Of a DNA stretch of 64,000 nucleotides, positions 19,849 through 29,770 are shown piece by piece. Position 1 is the first letter of the stretch. Each line of letters opens with the position of its first letter. A program made the translations under genes and the position numbers. This DNA is from Alteromonas sp. ASW11-130 (GTDB taxonomy: Bacteria; Pseudomonadota; Gammaproteobacteria; Enterobacterales; Alteromonadaceae). The notes under the pieces were generated by a model. That model was not told the origin of the DNA and did not search any database. It saw nothing but the letters and a program-made list of their open reading frames with translations. Location of the stretch: NCBI RefSeq assembly GCF_026183735.1, contig NZ_JAPFRE010000045.1:248001-312000 (forward strand), in the 5' to 3' direction.

Positions 19849-20135
19849 TGAACTATCCCGTCTAAAAACTAAACACTTCGTCCATCCTGTCAGTATATAG
19901 CAAAACACCCAATCCAAAAGTTGATTATTTACTATTTAGATAGAATTTAATTACCTGTATTCAATTTTTCTTTTTTTGCAGCGATCGTATGAACGATTAT
20001 TTCAGTAGAAAATTTATATAAAATAGTAAGTTGTAAAAATTAAGAGTAGACTGATAAAACAAGATAAAACCTGACTATTTTGTCTTTGTTACTATACTTG
20101 CACGAAGGGATTAACTATATCAAAGGTGAAAAATT

Positions 20136-20990
20136 ATGAGTGAACCTGGGGAAAAGCGTACGCTAGCACCACACGTTGTCATTATTGCGATCATCGTCGT
20201 TGTTATTTTGGCTGTACTTCTTTGGCCTAGTAACAAACCTGAAGAAGAGGTGGTTGACGAGCCAGTAGTATCCGAGCAGGAAACCTTGGATGTTGAAGAG
20301 CCTGAAATATTTGAACCCACTCCTGAGCCTGAGCCGGTAGAAATTGATCCCGATGCAGAAGTTGAACCTATGCCTGCGCTACCGGAAATTGAGCCCGAAC
20401 CAATGGATACTACCGACGATGGCATCCGCACTTCGCTAAAATCATTGAATGAAGAAGCGCAGACTGAAGAGTTGTTAGTTGATGAAGGGTTGATGCAGCG
20501 ATTCGTGGTGTCTGTGACCAATCTTTCAAATGATCAGATGGCACCGAGCCATCAGCTGTTTAAAGCACCTGAGCAGGAATTCCGTACTTACAAGCAAGCT
20601 GGTAAAGAATGGGTAGACGCAGCAAGTTATAAACGCTACACCCCGTATGTTAACTTGCTTGAATCATTTGAAAATGAAGCCCTGATCGATTTGTACGGCC
20701 AGTATAAAGGCGACATTCAGGCAAAGTATGCAGAAATTGGGAATCCAGATAAACCGTTTAACGAAGTTATGATTGAAGCCATTAATCAACTACTGGACAC
20801 CCCCGAAGTGCCAGTTCCGGTAGAAGTATATAGTGACTCAGTAACCTACAAATATGCCGATGAGCGACTTGAAGAACTCAGCTCGCCGCAAAAACAATTG
20901 TTACGTACGGGTCCGGACAACATGCGCCGAATTAAAGCTAAATTACGCGAAGTTAAAGCGTTGCTAGAAGAACAAGATGGATCTGAATAA
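20136..20990 (+). CDS. DUF3014 domain protein
   Basis: A 284-residue protein with one membrane helix (about residues 12-31), a Pro/Glu/Asp-rich periplasmic stalk (about 33-95) and a globular domain matching DUF3014 (about 100-280). Function is unknown. The ribosome site AAAGGTGAA precedes the ATG. Its last 14 bp overlap the DUF1285 gene, so the two are co-translated; this pair is common in Alteromonas-like genomes. Confidence 0.85.
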   Translation: MSEPGEKRTLAPHVVIIAIIVVVILAVLLWPSNKPEEEVVDEPVVSEQETLDVEEPEIFEPTPEPEPVEIDPDAEVEPMPALPEIEPEPMDTTDDGIRTSLKSLNEEAQTEELLVDEGLMQRFVVSVTNLSNDQMAPSHQLFKAPEQEFRTYKQAGKEWVDAASYKRYTPYVNLLESFENEALIDLYGQYKGDIQAKYAEIGNPDKPFNEVMIEAINQLLDTPEVPVPVEVYSDSVTYKYADERLEELSSPQKQLLRTGPDNMRRIKAKLREVKALLEEQDGSE

Positions 20991-21549
20991 GCTTCAAACC
21001 CAAATAACAGGTCATCAAGATGATGGCCTGCCTCCAGTTGAGAAATGGGATCCTCCATTTTGTGGCGACCTGAATATGCAAATTAAGCTTGATGGCCGCT
21101 GGTTCTATGAAAATTCACCCATTGGCCGTCTTGCATTGGTCCGGTTGTTTTCGTCGGTATTGAAAAAAGAAGGGGAACGCTATTTTTTAGTTACACCTGT
21201 TGAAAAGGTAGGACTCAGCGTAGAAGATGTGCCTTTTTTAATCACCCAGTGGAAAGAGGAAAATGGCGTTTATCAGTTCACCACACAAACAGGTGATGAG
21301 CTTCCCCTCAATGAAAATCACCCAATTGAACTACGCCAACCGCCCACAGCATTAAGCGACCCTCAGGCAACGCCTATCCCTTACATTAAGGTTAGGCGTA
21401 ATCTGTGGGCTCGATTTAACCAGAACGTGTACTATCAACTAATTGAACGCGCTCAGCCAAAGCAAGCTAATGATGGCACCACTAGCTTACAACTTACCAG
21501 TCAAGGGCAAACATACTGTATTGGCAAACTGCCCAGTAATTTAGCGTAA
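20977..21549 (+). CDS. DUF1285 domain protein
   Basis: A 190-residue soluble protein of the DUF1285 family: PPVEKWDPPFCGDLNM near the N terminus, DGRWFYENSPIGR, and YFLVTPVEKVGLSVEDVPF. No signal peptide or membrane helix. It starts inside the 3' end of the DUF3014 gene. Structures of the family are known, but no activity is established to my knowledge. Confidence 0.87.
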   Translation: MDLNKLQTQITGHQDDGLPPVEKWDPPFCGDLNMQIKLDGRWFYENSPIGRLALVRLFSSVLKKEGERYFLVTPVEKVGLSVEDVPFLITQWKEENGVYQFTTQTGDELPLNENHPIELRQPPTALSDPQATPIPYIKVRRNLWARFNQNVYYQLIERAQPKQANDGTTSLQLTSQGQTYCIGKLPSNLA

Positions 21550-22446
21550 GAAATTCTGGCTCAGACCACAGAACTATTGAATATTCTAATTTTAGCTTCG
21601 GGTGGCATTAGTCATTGCACTGGCACGCTGTGCGTTACCGTGAGGCAGGGAATTAATACCTGTATGTTCAAACTTGCTTTCCTGGCGTATCCGCTGTTGC
21701 GAATGTACCGCGTCACCAATATGATTTGAGCGTGTATCAATCTCTCCACTCATTGAATAAATTTGATTATTCGCAATGGCAGATTTTTTCCGCTTCCTCA
21801 GCACTTTGCAATTTTTTAGGCTATCGGGTACGTTTTCAACCCATTACCTCGAGGTAGTACGCCTTTACTGCATGCTACCCAGCATGTTTTTGGCAGATTC
21901 GTGGGTACCCGGGGATAGGGCCCTGACTTCATCGGCTCCCCTTGCGATACCTCTGCCTTTTTCGCCATTTCTCTACCGGGTTTAATTCGAACCGACTGAT
22001 AACCCACCCGCTAACCGTTCGCCACTATTGGTATAACAAGCGCATTTACCCGTTAATAGCGACCGTATTTTCAGCAATTTTTAACTATGCCACGATTTTC
22101 CTTTCTACAACTTTTAACATAAATCGTTAAATACCGCTTTTGGCCTATCTGAACGACGAACGATATTATGCTTTTTGCCCATGAGCTCTTTTCGGCTAAC
22201 GCCTTTAACTTTGCAAAAAAGCATCATTAGCGTCAGTAATCACGCCATGGTTAACCGGGGTAGAAGCGGGCTTAAGGTTGGTTGCGTAATCTATTTGAAC
22301 ATTTTAATCTGGCGCCACTTCAGATCCTTTTACAGAGATTACTATTAGTAATAGTTGTCAGGACGTATAGTGCAAACTATGGTAATCAAGCTGCACTTGG
22401 AAAACTAATTCATATTAAAAACCACTATAAAAACAAGTAGAAGACT
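21550..22446. other. long gene-poor stretch, possible decayed sequence
   Basis: About 900 bp without a supported gene. A leftward 70-codon frame at 21592-21804 begins with GTG, has no ribosome site and no recognisable motif; a rightward frame at 21776-21985 and a leftward one at 21816-22007 look like chance frames. The end of the block just before 22447 is AT-rich and probably contains the amidohydrolase promoter. I see no RNA gene or repeat here. Confidence 0.4.
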
Positions 22447-23730
22447 ATGAAAAAAATATTTATTTTAACCGCTATCAGCTTGCTATCAAGCAATGTGGTT
22501 GCAGACACACTGATTTATGCCGGTCAATTATTTTCAGCCGAAAATACACAATTACAGCGAAATATGACCATTGTTGTAGCAGACAACAAAATTAAAGATG
22601 TCGTATCGGGTTTCAAAACGGCTGATGACGGGGACACGGTTATTGATTTAAAAGGCGCCACTGTAATGCCCGGTTTAATGGACATGCATGTTCACTTATC
22701 AGGTCAGCATGGTGGGCCTATCACTTATTTGGAGCGATACCAACTAAATGAAGCTGATGTTGCATTACGCGCTGCTTTTTACGCTGAAAAAACGTTATTG
22801 TCAGGCTTCACCAGTGTACGGAATTTAGGTGATGGCTATAACGAAACTGTAGCCTTACGAAAGGCTATTGATAAAGGCCTGCACATCGGCCCAAGAATAT
22901 TTACGGCAGCGAAGTCTATCGCCACTACAGGGGGGCACGCCGACCCAAGTAACGGCATGGCGTCCCGAATTCGTCCCGATGTAGGCCCCTTGGAAGGAGT
23001 CGTAAACGGCGTGGCTCAAGCCAGAGAAGCGGTCAGACAACGCTACAAAGATGGTGCAGATCTAATCAAAATCACGGCTACCGGGGGCGTGTTAAGTGTT
23101 GCCAAGAGTGGCCAAAATCCTCAATTTATGACTGACGAGTTAGCAGCGATAGTGGATACAGCTAACGATTATGGTATGCACGTGGCCGTTCACGCCCATG
23201 GCAAAGAGGGCATGAAGCGCGCAATTTTAGCCGGGGTCGACTCTATTGAGCATGGTACTTACATGGACGATGAAATCATGCAACTTATGAAAAAACACCA
23301 AACCTGGTATGTGCCTACTATTCTGGCGGGCGATTTTGTAGCCGAGAAGGCCAAAATTGAGGATTATTTTCCAGAACTCGTCAGACCCAAAGCCGCTGCC
23401 ATCGGCCCACTCATTCAACAAACCTTTAGTAAAGCCTATAAAGCTGGCGTAAATATCGCATTTGGTACAGATAGCGGCGTTTCGGCTCACGGTGATAATG
23501 CACAAGAATTTGCGCTAATGGTAGCAGCGGGTATGTCGGAGGCCGAAGCTTTACAAAGTGCAATGCTTAATGCAGCAACGTTACTGGGGGTTGAAAACGA
23601 ACTGGGAACAATAACGCCAGGAAAACTGGCAGATTTTATTGCCGTGCCGGGTAATCCTTTGGACAATATCCACGTAATGGAAAAGGTGAGTTTTGTGATG
23701 AAAAACGGACGTATATATAAACAAAATTAG
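22447..23730 (+). CDS. exported amidohydrolase (imidazolonepropionase/Xaa-Pro dipeptidase type)
   Basis: A 427-residue metal-dependent hydrolase with a signal peptide (about residues 1-19). The TIM-barrel metal ligands are visible: H81 and H83 (MDMHVHL), K208 (the probable carboxylated Lys in LIKITATGG), H249 (VAVHAHG), H269 (SIEHG) and D342 (GTDSG). This set is typical of the binuclear-zinc group that cleaves Xaa-Pro, Xaa-Arg or Xaa-Lys dipeptides in the periplasm. It is followed by a DedA-like gene after 8 bp. The substrate cannot be set. Confidence 0.87.
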   Translation: MKKIFILTAISLLSSNVVADTLIYAGQLFSAENTQLQRNMTIVVADNKIKDVVSGFKTADDGDTVIDLKGATVMPGLMDMHVHLSGQHGGPITYLERYQLNEADVALRAAFYAEKTLLSGFTSVRNLGDGYNETVALRKAIDKGLHIGPRIFTAAKSIATTGGHADPSNGMASRIRPDVGPLEGVVNGVAQAREAVRQRYKDGADLIKITATGGVLSVAKSGQNPQFMTDELAAIVDTANDYGMHVAVHAHGKEGMKRAILAGVDSIEHGTYMDDEIMQLMKKHQTWYVPTILAGDFVAEKAKIEDYFPELVRPKAAAIGPLIQQTFSKAYKAGVNIAFGTDSGVSAHGDNAQEFALMVAAGMSEAEALQSAMLNAATLLGVENELGTITPGKLADFIAVPGNPLDNIHVMEKVSFVMKNGRIYKQN

Positions 23731-23738
23731 GGACAAAT

Positions 23739-24323
23739 ATGTCGATTAAAGGCGCGCTTAAACAGAAAACGAAGAATATGATTCATTCTAATCATATTTA
23801 TACCAGCATTACTGTCGCCTCTTTTCTCGAATCTACCATCATTCCTATTCCTCTGGAAGCCATACTCGTGCCGGTCATGCAGGCGCGCCGAGAGCGTTTG
23901 TGGATGATTGCCCTAATGGCCACCATAGGCTGTATTATTGGTGCGGTATTTGGTTATGCATTGGGTTTTTTCCTGTTCGATATGATTGGTGACTGGATAA
24001 TTCAAACCTTTTCCAGTCCCGAACAATTCGAACATGTACAACAGAAAATGAAACGGGAAGGTTTTTGGTTCGTTATGACGTTAGGTATAGCCCCTATCCC
24101 TTTTCAGATAGCGATGCTTGCAGCCGGCGCTACCCATTACTCGATATTTAGTTTTCTAACTGCGACATTAATTGCGCGTTCTATTCGTTATTTCGGCTTA
24201 GCGGCGGCCGTATATTACGGTGGGAATAAAGCAGAAGAACTTATTCGTCAATATAAAACAAAGGCCATAATTGTGCTCACGCTGATTATTGTCTTATTAT
24301 GGTGGCTAACGACACAGCTCTAA
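23739..24323 (+). CDS. YqaA/DedA-like (VTT domain) membrane protein
   Basis: A 194-residue membrane protein of the YqaA branch of the VTT/DedA family. It has ESTIIPIPLEAILVP near residue 32 (the re-entrant-loop motif), a Gly-rich helix (about 60-85), a second re-entrant segment (APIPFQIAMLAAG) and a C-terminal helix. DedA relatives move lipid carriers between membrane leaflets. It starts 8 bp after the amidohydrolase stop and is probably co-transcribed. Confidence 0.85.
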   Translation: MSIKGALKQKTKNMIHSNHIYTSITVASFLESTIIPIPLEAILVPVMQARRERLWMIALMATIGCIIGAVFGYALGFFLFDMIGDWIIQTFSSPEQFEHVQQKMKREGFWFVMTLGIAPIPFQIAMLAAGATHYSIFSFLTATLIARSIRYFGLAAAVYYGGNKAEELIRQYKTKAIIVLTLIIVLLWWLTTQL

Positions 24324-24334
24324 CCTTTCCATTT

Positions 24335-24353
24335 GATAATAATTCTCATTTCT
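24335..24353. promoter_or_regulatory. Fur-like box
   Basis: GATAATAATTCTCATTTCT matches the classical 19-bp Fur consensus at about 13 positions. It sits 47 bp before the ATG of the following small gene, where it could overlap the promoter. A second, weaker Fur-like stretch (AATAATCATTATT at about 24611-24623) stands before the DUF1206 gene. Binding is inferred only. Confidence 0.45.
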
Positions 24354-24399
24354 ATTAGATTAACTTGCACTGAAAGTTAAGTTTGAAAAGGAGAAGTGT

Positions 24400-24585
24400 A
24401 TGTCACCCCCCGCTATCGCGTCCGACCGGTTTATCAATGTGGGTATCAAAGCATCTACATTGGTCGACATTTTAGCTTCTTATAAAATTCATATATGTGA
24501 TCTTCATTGTGTGGATCAGGCTGATAAACACGCCCTGCAACGGTTATTGCTACAGGCAACCATAAATAATATCAGCAAGTTATGA
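24400..24585 (+). CDS. small protein of unknown function, possibly iron-regulated
   Basis: A 61-residue protein with no match I can name. It is preceded by a strong ribosome site (AAAAGGAGA, 5 bp before the ATG) and a Fur-like box. The C-terminal half contains two Cys residues spaced CxxxC (ICDLHCVDQ), then an amphipathic helix (HALQRLLLQATINN). Its frame stands free between the YqaA and DUF1206 genes, so it is not a shadow of a longer gene. Confidence 0.6.
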   Translation: MSPPAIASDRFINVGIKASTLVDILASYKIHICDLHCVDQADKHALQRLLLQATINNISKL

Positions 24586-24641
24586 TCATTTATGACGAAA
24601 GCTATATATAAATAATCATTATTAACACTTCGAGAATACTG

Positions 24642-25487
24642 ATGGCAGACCACGAAACATGGATAAAGTATATAGCGAGAACGGGTTATGCTTCCAAAAC
24701 GGTGCTTTACATAATGCTTGGAGTTATCGTTGTGAGCTCGGCTTTCTCCGCTTTCACTTCCTCGGGAAGTCCTAGCAAAAAAACTGTTTTCACTAATATA
24801 TTAGAGCAACCGTTTGGCAGATATCTACTCATGGCTGTAATCGCAGGTATGATTTGCTATTCGTTATGGCGGTGGATTCAGTGTTTTCTCAATACCGAAG
24901 AACTGGATATGGAAAAGGCAAAGGACATCATCATGCGCGTCTTTTTATTCATATCCGGCGTTCTTTACTTCTTAGGTGCCTACGCAGCTGTAAAAATTCT
25001 AATGGGACAACGCGGCAGCAATGGCGGGGGTGAAAGTGGTGGGGACAACTCAAGCGAAAACATTGCAGCTACACTAATGGAACAAAGTTGGGGCGGATAC
25101 GTGGTGATGGCGCTGGGTATCATCATTATCATTTTTGCTATCGTCCAGTTCAAGCACGCGTGGAAATGTGACTTCATGGACAAATTTGTCACCCAAAATA
25201 TGTCATCTAAGGAGATAGAGGCAAGTAAAAAAGCGGGACGTATTGGGTATGCGGCACGCGGCATCATTTATTCCGTCATCGGCGTTTTCTTTCTTCAGGC
25301 CGGGTGGTCTCACGACCCAGAGGAAGCGGGTGGGCTTAAAGAAGCGTTTCAATCATTGATGGAACAGCCATTCGGTGACTGGTTATTAATGGCGGTAGGT
25401 ATTGGGATTGTTTTATTTGGGGTGTTTTGTGGCTTCGAAGCGTTGTACCGGCAAACTGATAAAAAATCCAATCCCGCGCATGCGTAA
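24642..25487 (+). CDS. DUF1206 family membrane protein
   Basis: A 281-residue integral membrane protein of the DUF1206 family, built from three repeated two-helix units. Each unit carries the pattern R-GY-A-----I-GV and QPFG-WLLMAV-G (at about residues 10, 105 and 200). A Gly/Ser-rich loop (about 128-142) separates the second pair. The function is unknown. A bidirectional-looking terminator follows at about 25509-25532. Confidence 0.85.
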   Translation: MADHETWIKYIARTGYASKTVLYIMLGVIVVSSAFSAFTSSGSPSKKTVFTNILEQPFGRYLLMAVIAGMICYSLWRWIQCFLNTEELDMEKAKDIIMRVFLFISGVLYFLGAYAAVKILMGQRGSNGGGESGGDNSSENIAATLMEQSWGGYVVMALGIIIIIFAIVQFKHAWKCDFMDKFVTQNMSSKEIEASKKAGRIGYAARGIIYSVIGVFFLQAGWSHDPEEAGGLKEAFQSLMEQPFGDWLLMAVGIGIVLFGVFCGFEALYRQTDKKSNPAHA

Positions 25488-25508
25488 ATGGAGAGATAGA
25501 TTATAGAC

Positions 25509-25532
25509 AAAAGGGGCCTTACGCCCCTTTTT
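25509..25532. terminator. terminator between convergent DUF1206 and tusA genes
   Basis: AAAAGGGGC and GCCCCTTTT pair around a 5-nt loop, with A and T runs on the two flanks, so the hairpin can end transcripts in both directions. The tusA stop codon lies in the loop. Confidence 0.8.
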
Positions 25533-25767
25533 CAATCACAAACTGGTACGGCAATATCTCGGTCTGGCTAAACAACAAATTATGGTGCATAAACTGACAA
25601 AACGTAGGGATATCACGCGCTGTGGCAGGGTCGTCAGCAGTGACTAATAACGACTGCCCCTGTTCCATTTTACGCAGTGTCAAACGCGTCATCATCACAG
25701 GTTCAGGACAACGCAAACCTAACGCATCTAATGTATTATCCGCTTCAGGTGCTACCTGCTCGCTCAT
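25519..25767 (-). CDS. tusA: TusA-like sulfur carrier protein
   Basis: An 82-residue protein of the TusA/SirA family with the signature [10 protein letters not shown]; the active Cys is C20. TusA takes persulfide sulfur from IscS and passes it on to tRNA 2-thiolation and other pathways. Its start overlaps the pyrE stop by 4 bp (25764-25767). It is somewhat divergent in the C-terminal half, so a TusA-like paralogue is possible. Confidence 0.85.
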   Translation of the reverse strand: MSEQVAPEADNTLDALGLRCPEPVMMTRLTLRKMEQGQSLLVTADDPATARDIPTFCQFMHHNLLFSQTEILPYQFVIEKGA

Positions 25768-26414
25768 TTGTCTGCAATACCATATTGGCTGCGGTAAGCT
25801 TCTATCGCTTCTACAGAAGCGCCGAATTGACCTTGTCCTTTTAGATAATTAACCACATCATCCAGCGAGACAATTGAAACCACTTTGGTACCATAGTCAC
25901 GCTCTACTTCCTGTATAGCCGATAAGTCGCCATTACCTCGCTCCTGACGGTTAAGGGCAATTAATACCCCCGCTAATGAAGCATTATGAGCATTAATAAT
26001 GTCCATGGACTCGCGAATGGCGGTACCAGCGGTGATTACATCATCCACCAGCATCACTTTACCTGTTAATTCGCTACCCACCAAGGTACCACCTTCACCA
26101 TGAGCTTTTGCTTCTTTTCGGTTAAAGCAATAAGGAATATCAACGCCATAGTGGTCATACATAGCTACCGCCGTAGTGGTGGCTATAGGAATACCTTTAT
26201 AAGCTGGACCGAACAGTAAGTCGAAGTCAATTTTTGCGTGCGTAAGTGCCGCTGCATAATAGCGACCTAACCTCGCTAAGTCGCCGCCTTTATTGAACAA
26301 TCCTGCATTAAAAAAATAAGGGCTTTTGCGGCCAGACTTTAACGTAAACTCACCAAACTTTAGTACATTTCGCTGTATGGCAAATTCGATAAATTCTCGT
26401 TGAAAATCCTGCAT
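25764..26414 (-). CDS. pyrE: orotate phosphoribosyltransferase
   Basis: A 216-residue cytoplasmic enzyme joining orotate to PRPP in pyrimidine synthesis. The PRPP-binding loop [13 protein letters not shown] is at about residues 118-131, and [22 protein letters not shown] residues are near the N terminus ([12 protein letters not shown]). It lies 9 bp after rph, the same rph-pyrE order as in E. coli. No attenuator-like leader is evident in the tiny gap. Confidence 0.97.
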   Translation of the reverse strand: MQDFQREFIEFAIQRNVLKFGEFTLKSGRKSPYFFNAGLFNKGGDLARLGRYYAAALTHAKIDFDLLFGPAYKGIPIATTTAVAMYDHYGVDIPYCFNRKEAKAHGEGGTLVGSELTGKVMLVDDVITAGTAIRESMDIINAHNASLAGVLIALNRQERGNGDLSAIQEVERDYGTKVVSIVSLDDVVNYLKGQGQFGASVEAIEAYRSQYGIADK

Positions 26415-26423
26415 GCTTCCTCC

Positions 26424-27137
26424 TTACGCAAGGGCTGATTTTTGAATATCGAACAGCTCACGTAAACCATGCTTAGCAATCTCTAACATCTCATTCATTT
26501 CGTCAAACGAGAACGGCTCAGCTTCTGCGGTACCTTGTACTTCGATTAGCTTGCCAGTTTCTGTCATGACGATGTTCATGTCAGTGTCAGCAGCTGAATC
26601 TTCGGTGTATTCTAAGTCGGCAATAGGCGTGCCCTGATAAATGCCAACCGACAGCGCTGCAATCATGTGTTTCAGCGGATTAGCTTTAATAATGCCTTTA
26701 CTACGCATATAGGTTAACGCATCTACCAATGCCACACATGCGCCGGTAATGGAAGCTGTACGGGTACCACCGTCAGCTTGAATGACGTCACAATCTAAAG
26801 TGATCGTATTTTCGCCTAATAGCTTGAGATCTACAGCGGCGCGCAAAGAGCGAGCGATGAGGCGCTGAATTTCAAGTGTACGACCGCCTTGTTTGCCTCG
26901 AGCCGCTTCGCGGTCGCTACGAGTATGTGTAGCGCGTGGCAACATACTGTACTCAGCAGTCACCCAACCTTTGCCCATTCCTTTCATAAAGCGCGGCACC
27001 CCTTCTACGACGGTGGCATTACACAATACCTTGGTATTGCCGAATTCTACTAATACCGATCCTTCCGCATGGCAGGTATAGTTTCTGGTAAGGGTAACGG
27101 GGCGAATCTGACTGGCGGTTCTGCCGCTTGGACGCAT
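26424..27137 (-). CDS. rph: ribonuclease PH
   Basis: A 237-residue phosphorolytic exoribonuclease that trims tRNA 3' ends. The start is set at the ATG at 27135-27137 (MRPSGRT, the family's usual N terminus), with GGAG 7 bp upstream. A longer frame to 27215 exists but adds a non-family leader. Motifs include the [24 protein letters not shown] Arg-rich loop and [18 protein letters not shown]. Unlike E. coli K-12, the gene appears intact. Confidence 0.96.
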   Translation of the reverse strand: MRPSGRTASQIRPVTLTRNYTCHAEGSVLVEFGNTKVLCNATVVEGVPRFMKGMGKGWVTAEYSMLPRATHTRSDREAARGKQGGRTLEIQRLIARSLRAAVDLKLLGENTITLDCDVIQADGGTRTASITGACVALVDALTYMRSKGIIKANPLKHMIAALSVGIYQGTPIADLEYTEDSAADTDMNIVMTETGKLIEVQGTAEAEPFSFDEMNEMLEIAKHGLRELFDIQKSALA

Positions 27138-27370
27138 AGTTTTCTCCATAAGAGTAGGCAATAGATAACGATAATTGGCAAGTATAACGTAGACCAACCC
27201 CTGCGGGAAAATCATCTTACGATTAAATTAAAAATGAATGCATATACGTTTTTTAATGTAGGAAATAAGCTACTATGGACATACGAGGTTTCTGTTCTTT
27301 TTTACGTACCGCAAAGAGCCATAGATTGGCTATTTGCTTATGCAGAAATCAATAACTATATAGGTGAGAC

Positions 27371-28234
27371 GTGATTTATAGTATGACCGCTTTCGCACGC
27401 AGCGAAGTAAAACAAGATTGGGGTACCGCCGTTTGGGAAATTCGTTCTGTTAATCAACGTTTTTTAGAAACGTACTTTCGATTACCAGAGCAATTCAGAG
27501 CTCTGGAACCTGTTTTACGCGAACGTCTACGTAAAAAGCTCCAGCGGGGTAAGGTAGAATGCACTCTGCGATTTAGCGCCAATGAATCCAATGTTAGTAA
27601 ATTAAATATGAACGAAGAGTTGGCTAAACAGGTATTGCATGCAGCCGATTGGGTGCAGTCGCACGGTCAGTCAACGGGTGTAAATCCCCTCGACGTATTA
27701 CGTTGGCCTGGTGTCATCGCTGCAGAAGAAACCGATATGGATGCCATCAACAGTGAGGTGCTAAACAACTTCGACATGCTTCTGGAAGACTTTATATCAG
27801 CTCGCGCCAGTGAAGGTAATGCGCTAAAAGCAATGATTGAACAGCGTTTGGACGGTATTGAAACGGAAGTTAGCAAAGTCGAAAAAGAGATGCCAGACAT
27901 TATGCAATGGCAACGAGACCGAATCAGTTCACGTTTTGAAGAAGCCAAAGTAGAACTTGAGTCAGGTAGGCTGGAGCAGGAAATGATCCTGTTAGCGCAA
28001 AAAGTTGATGTCGCCGAAGAGCTCGATCGCCTCAAAGCCCATGTTGCTGAAGCGCGTAAAATCTTAAACAAGGGGGGCGCAATCGGACGCCGTTTAGATT
28101 TCATGATGCAGGAATTCAATCGCGAATCGAATACGCTGGGTTCAAAGTCAATTAATACTTCAGTTACGCAGTCGGCGGTGGAAATGAAGGTATTGATTGA
28201 ACAGATGCGAGAGCAGATCCAGAATATTGAGTGA
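27371..28234 (+). CDS. yicC: YicC family endoribonuclease, island attachment gene
   Basis: A 287-residue protein with the YicC N-terminal domain (MIYSMTAFAR start, VNQRFLETYFRLP) and the C-terminal DUF1732 domain (EELDRLKAHV, GRRLDFMMQEFNRESNTLGSK, ending MREQIQNIE). YicC proteins are endoribonucleases acting on small RNAs. The start is GTG at 27371 with AGGTGA ahead. The last 17 coding bases and first stop base form the island's left att repeat; the coding sequence stays intact, but the stop is now TGA, while the right repeat reads on to TAA. Confidence 0.95.
   Translation: MIYSMTAFARSEVKQDWGTAVWEIRSVNQRFLETYFRLPEQFRALEPVLRERLRKKLQRGKVECTLRFSANESNVSKLNMNEELAKQVLHAADWVQSHGQSTGVNPLDVLRWPGVIAAEETDMDAINSEVLNNFDMLLEDFISARASEGNALKAMIEQRLDGIETEVSKVEKEMPDIMQWQRDRISSRFEEAKVELESGRLEQEMILLAQKVDVAEELDRLKAHVAEARKILNKGGAIGRRLDFMMQEFNRESNTLGSKSINTSVTQSAVEMKVLIEQMREQIQNIE
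28215..28232 (+). repeat. left attachment repeat (attL core) in yicC 3' end
   Basis: AGATCCAGAATATTGAGT, identical over 18 bp to 50349-50366. It covers the codons for the yicC C terminus and the first base of the stop. The integrase gene starts about 190 bp to the right, the standard layout for an integrated island. Confidence 0.92.
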
Positions 28235-28330
28235 GCCGACACCTACAGCGCAAAACACCTCTATAGCCCTTTAAATATAAGGGGTCATTCAGACACTAGC
28301 CGACATAAGAAGACAGGAAAAGACACGCTG

Positions 28331-28372
28331 ACCACCACTTTTTAGGCCTAAAGTGGTGGTTGAAGTGGTGAT
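28331..28372. repeat. integrase arm-type sites, left end
   Basis: AGTGGTGGT-N3-AGTGGTGAT at 28352-28372, and an inverted ACCACCACT at 28331-28339. The inverted and direct copies make an 11-bp perfect inverted repeat (ACCACCACTTT/AAAGTGGTGGT). They lie between the att core and the integrase start. The same paired 9-mers recur near the right end, as expected for integrase arm sites. Confidence 0.6.
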
Positions 28373-28421
28373 CTGTTTTCACCTGCATTTGCTGTGTTTT
28401 CATCAACCAATGGAGACACAG

Positions 28422-29696
28422 ATGCCACTTAAATATACACGTAAATCCATCAACGAAATGGTCGCTCGAGGCAAACCGGGAACCACCCGGGTTGCCTCGG
28501 GATTATATATTGTTGTTAAACGACCGATGATCGCGCGATGGTTATTTCGTTATCAGTTACACGGAAAACGAACTGAAATCACACTTGGTGCTTACAGTGA
28601 AACAGATAAACTGTTGCTGTCATTTGCAGAAGCAAAAAAACAAGTCGCCCTGCTACAAGCACAACTTGCCAATGGCGATAACCCGAAAAAAGATGCGCGA
28701 CTAAAATCCTATCTCGAAATTAAAACCGTCGATGACCTGGCGCAAATGTATCTGAAGAGAAAAGCGCAACGTATAAAAACTGGTCACATTTTAGTTCGCC
28801 AATACGAAAAAGACATCAAACCTGCCATCGGTCATATCCCCTTATCAAAATTACATCCACTTGATGTGTATGAAACTGTGCAGCAAATTCTAAATGAAGG
28901 AAGGCCAACGATTGCCAACCGCATCTTATTCCTATGCAAAAACATTTTTAAGCTGGGCGTGAAGAACCAGTTGTTGGATAGCAACCCCGCAACCAACTTC
29001 ACGACGAACGAAGATGCGGGAGGCACCCGCCCGCCCAGAACCATAGTTTTGAGCCAGCAAGAGATCGGCATCTTATTCAAGGTCATGCGTGCAAATCCAA
29101 AGAAAGTGCCTGAGGCCACCTATATAGGCATTACCCTGCTGATGATCCTTGGAATGCGAAAAATGGAACTGTTTAGTGCTCGCTGGACTGAAGTAGATCT
29201 GGAACGTCAGATGTTCCATCTGCGTGCAGAAGATACTAAGTCTCATCGTGCTATCGCCATTCCAATACCCGAGAGAGCATTACCACTGTTCAAACGCCTA
29301 AAAGAGTTAGCCGGCCACTCCCTCTACTTGTTCCCTGCGCGAAAGCGCAGTAAGCATGACCATCTTTCTCATGACACTGTTAATCACACACTTGCAGATC
29401 TGTTCGGCAAGAAAACAAGCAGCAGTAAAGCCTCACCCAATTTGTTAGGAGCAGCCGGCGTAACCGAGTTCGTTGTACACGACCTTCGTCGTACCTTCCG
29501 AACATTGCTTGCGCAGTTGAGCGTGTCGGAAGAAGTGGCAGAGAGCTGCCTGAATCACTCAAAAAGTAAGATCGTACGGATTTACAATCAATACGCTTAC
29601 ATCGAAGAGCGAAAAAAAGCACATGAGAAGGTCGCAGATGTGATCTTGCCACTGGCCGGGTATGCCGAATCCATCCAGGGATTCAAGCGTGCATAA
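28422..29696 (+). CDS. tyrosine site-specific integrase (island integrase 1)
   Basis: A 424-residue P4-type integrase. The N-terminal DUF4102-like domain covers about 1-90 (RWLFRYQLHGKRTEITLGAY), the SAM-like core-binding domain about 100-190, and the catalytic domain about 210-400 has Arg in LGMRKMELF, HDLRRTFR, LNH and Tyr in IVRIYNQY. The ATG at 28422 has GGAG 6 bp ahead; frames further upstream lack a site. Being next to attL, it is the likely enzyme for integration at yicC. Confidence 0.93.
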   Translation: MPLKYTRKSINEMVARGKPGTTRVASGLYIVVKRPMIARWLFRYQLHGKRTEITLGAYSETDKLLLSFAEAKKQVALLQAQLANGDNPKKDARLKSYLEIKTVDDLAQMYLKRKAQRIKTGHILVRQYEKDIKPAIGHIPLSKLHPLDVYETVQQILNEGRPTIANRILFLCKNIFKLGVKNQLLDSNPATNFTTNEDAGGTRPPRTIVLSQQEIGILFKVMRANPKKVPEATYIGITLLMILGMRKMELFSARWTEVDLERQMFHLRAEDTKSHRAIAIPIPERALPLFKRLKELAGHSLYLFPARKRSKHDHLSHDTVNHTLADLFGKKTSSSKASPNLLGAAGVTEFVVHDLRRTFRTLLAQLSVSEEVAESCLNHSKSKIVRIYNQYAYIEERKKAHEKVADVILPLAGYAESIQGFKRA

Positions 29697-29770
29697 ATAA
29701 CAATAAACATAGAAGTAGCCCAGTAAAAATGGGCTAACACAGAGATCCAAAATATAGAGAAAATCAGTTC

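Noticed and set aside
21592-21804. Possible 70-aa gene after DUF1285
   Set aside because: GTG start without ribosome site, no motif, low-complexity polar sequence; left as unproven in the gene-poor stretch.
28215-28232. tRNA-gene attachment site
   Set aside because: The repeat lies in yicC coding sequence; no tRNA cloverleaf could be drawn on either strand there.
27667-28242. Leftward 191-codon frame opposite yicC
   Set aside because: Shadow frame of yicC with Ser/Arg-rich composition and no supporting signal.
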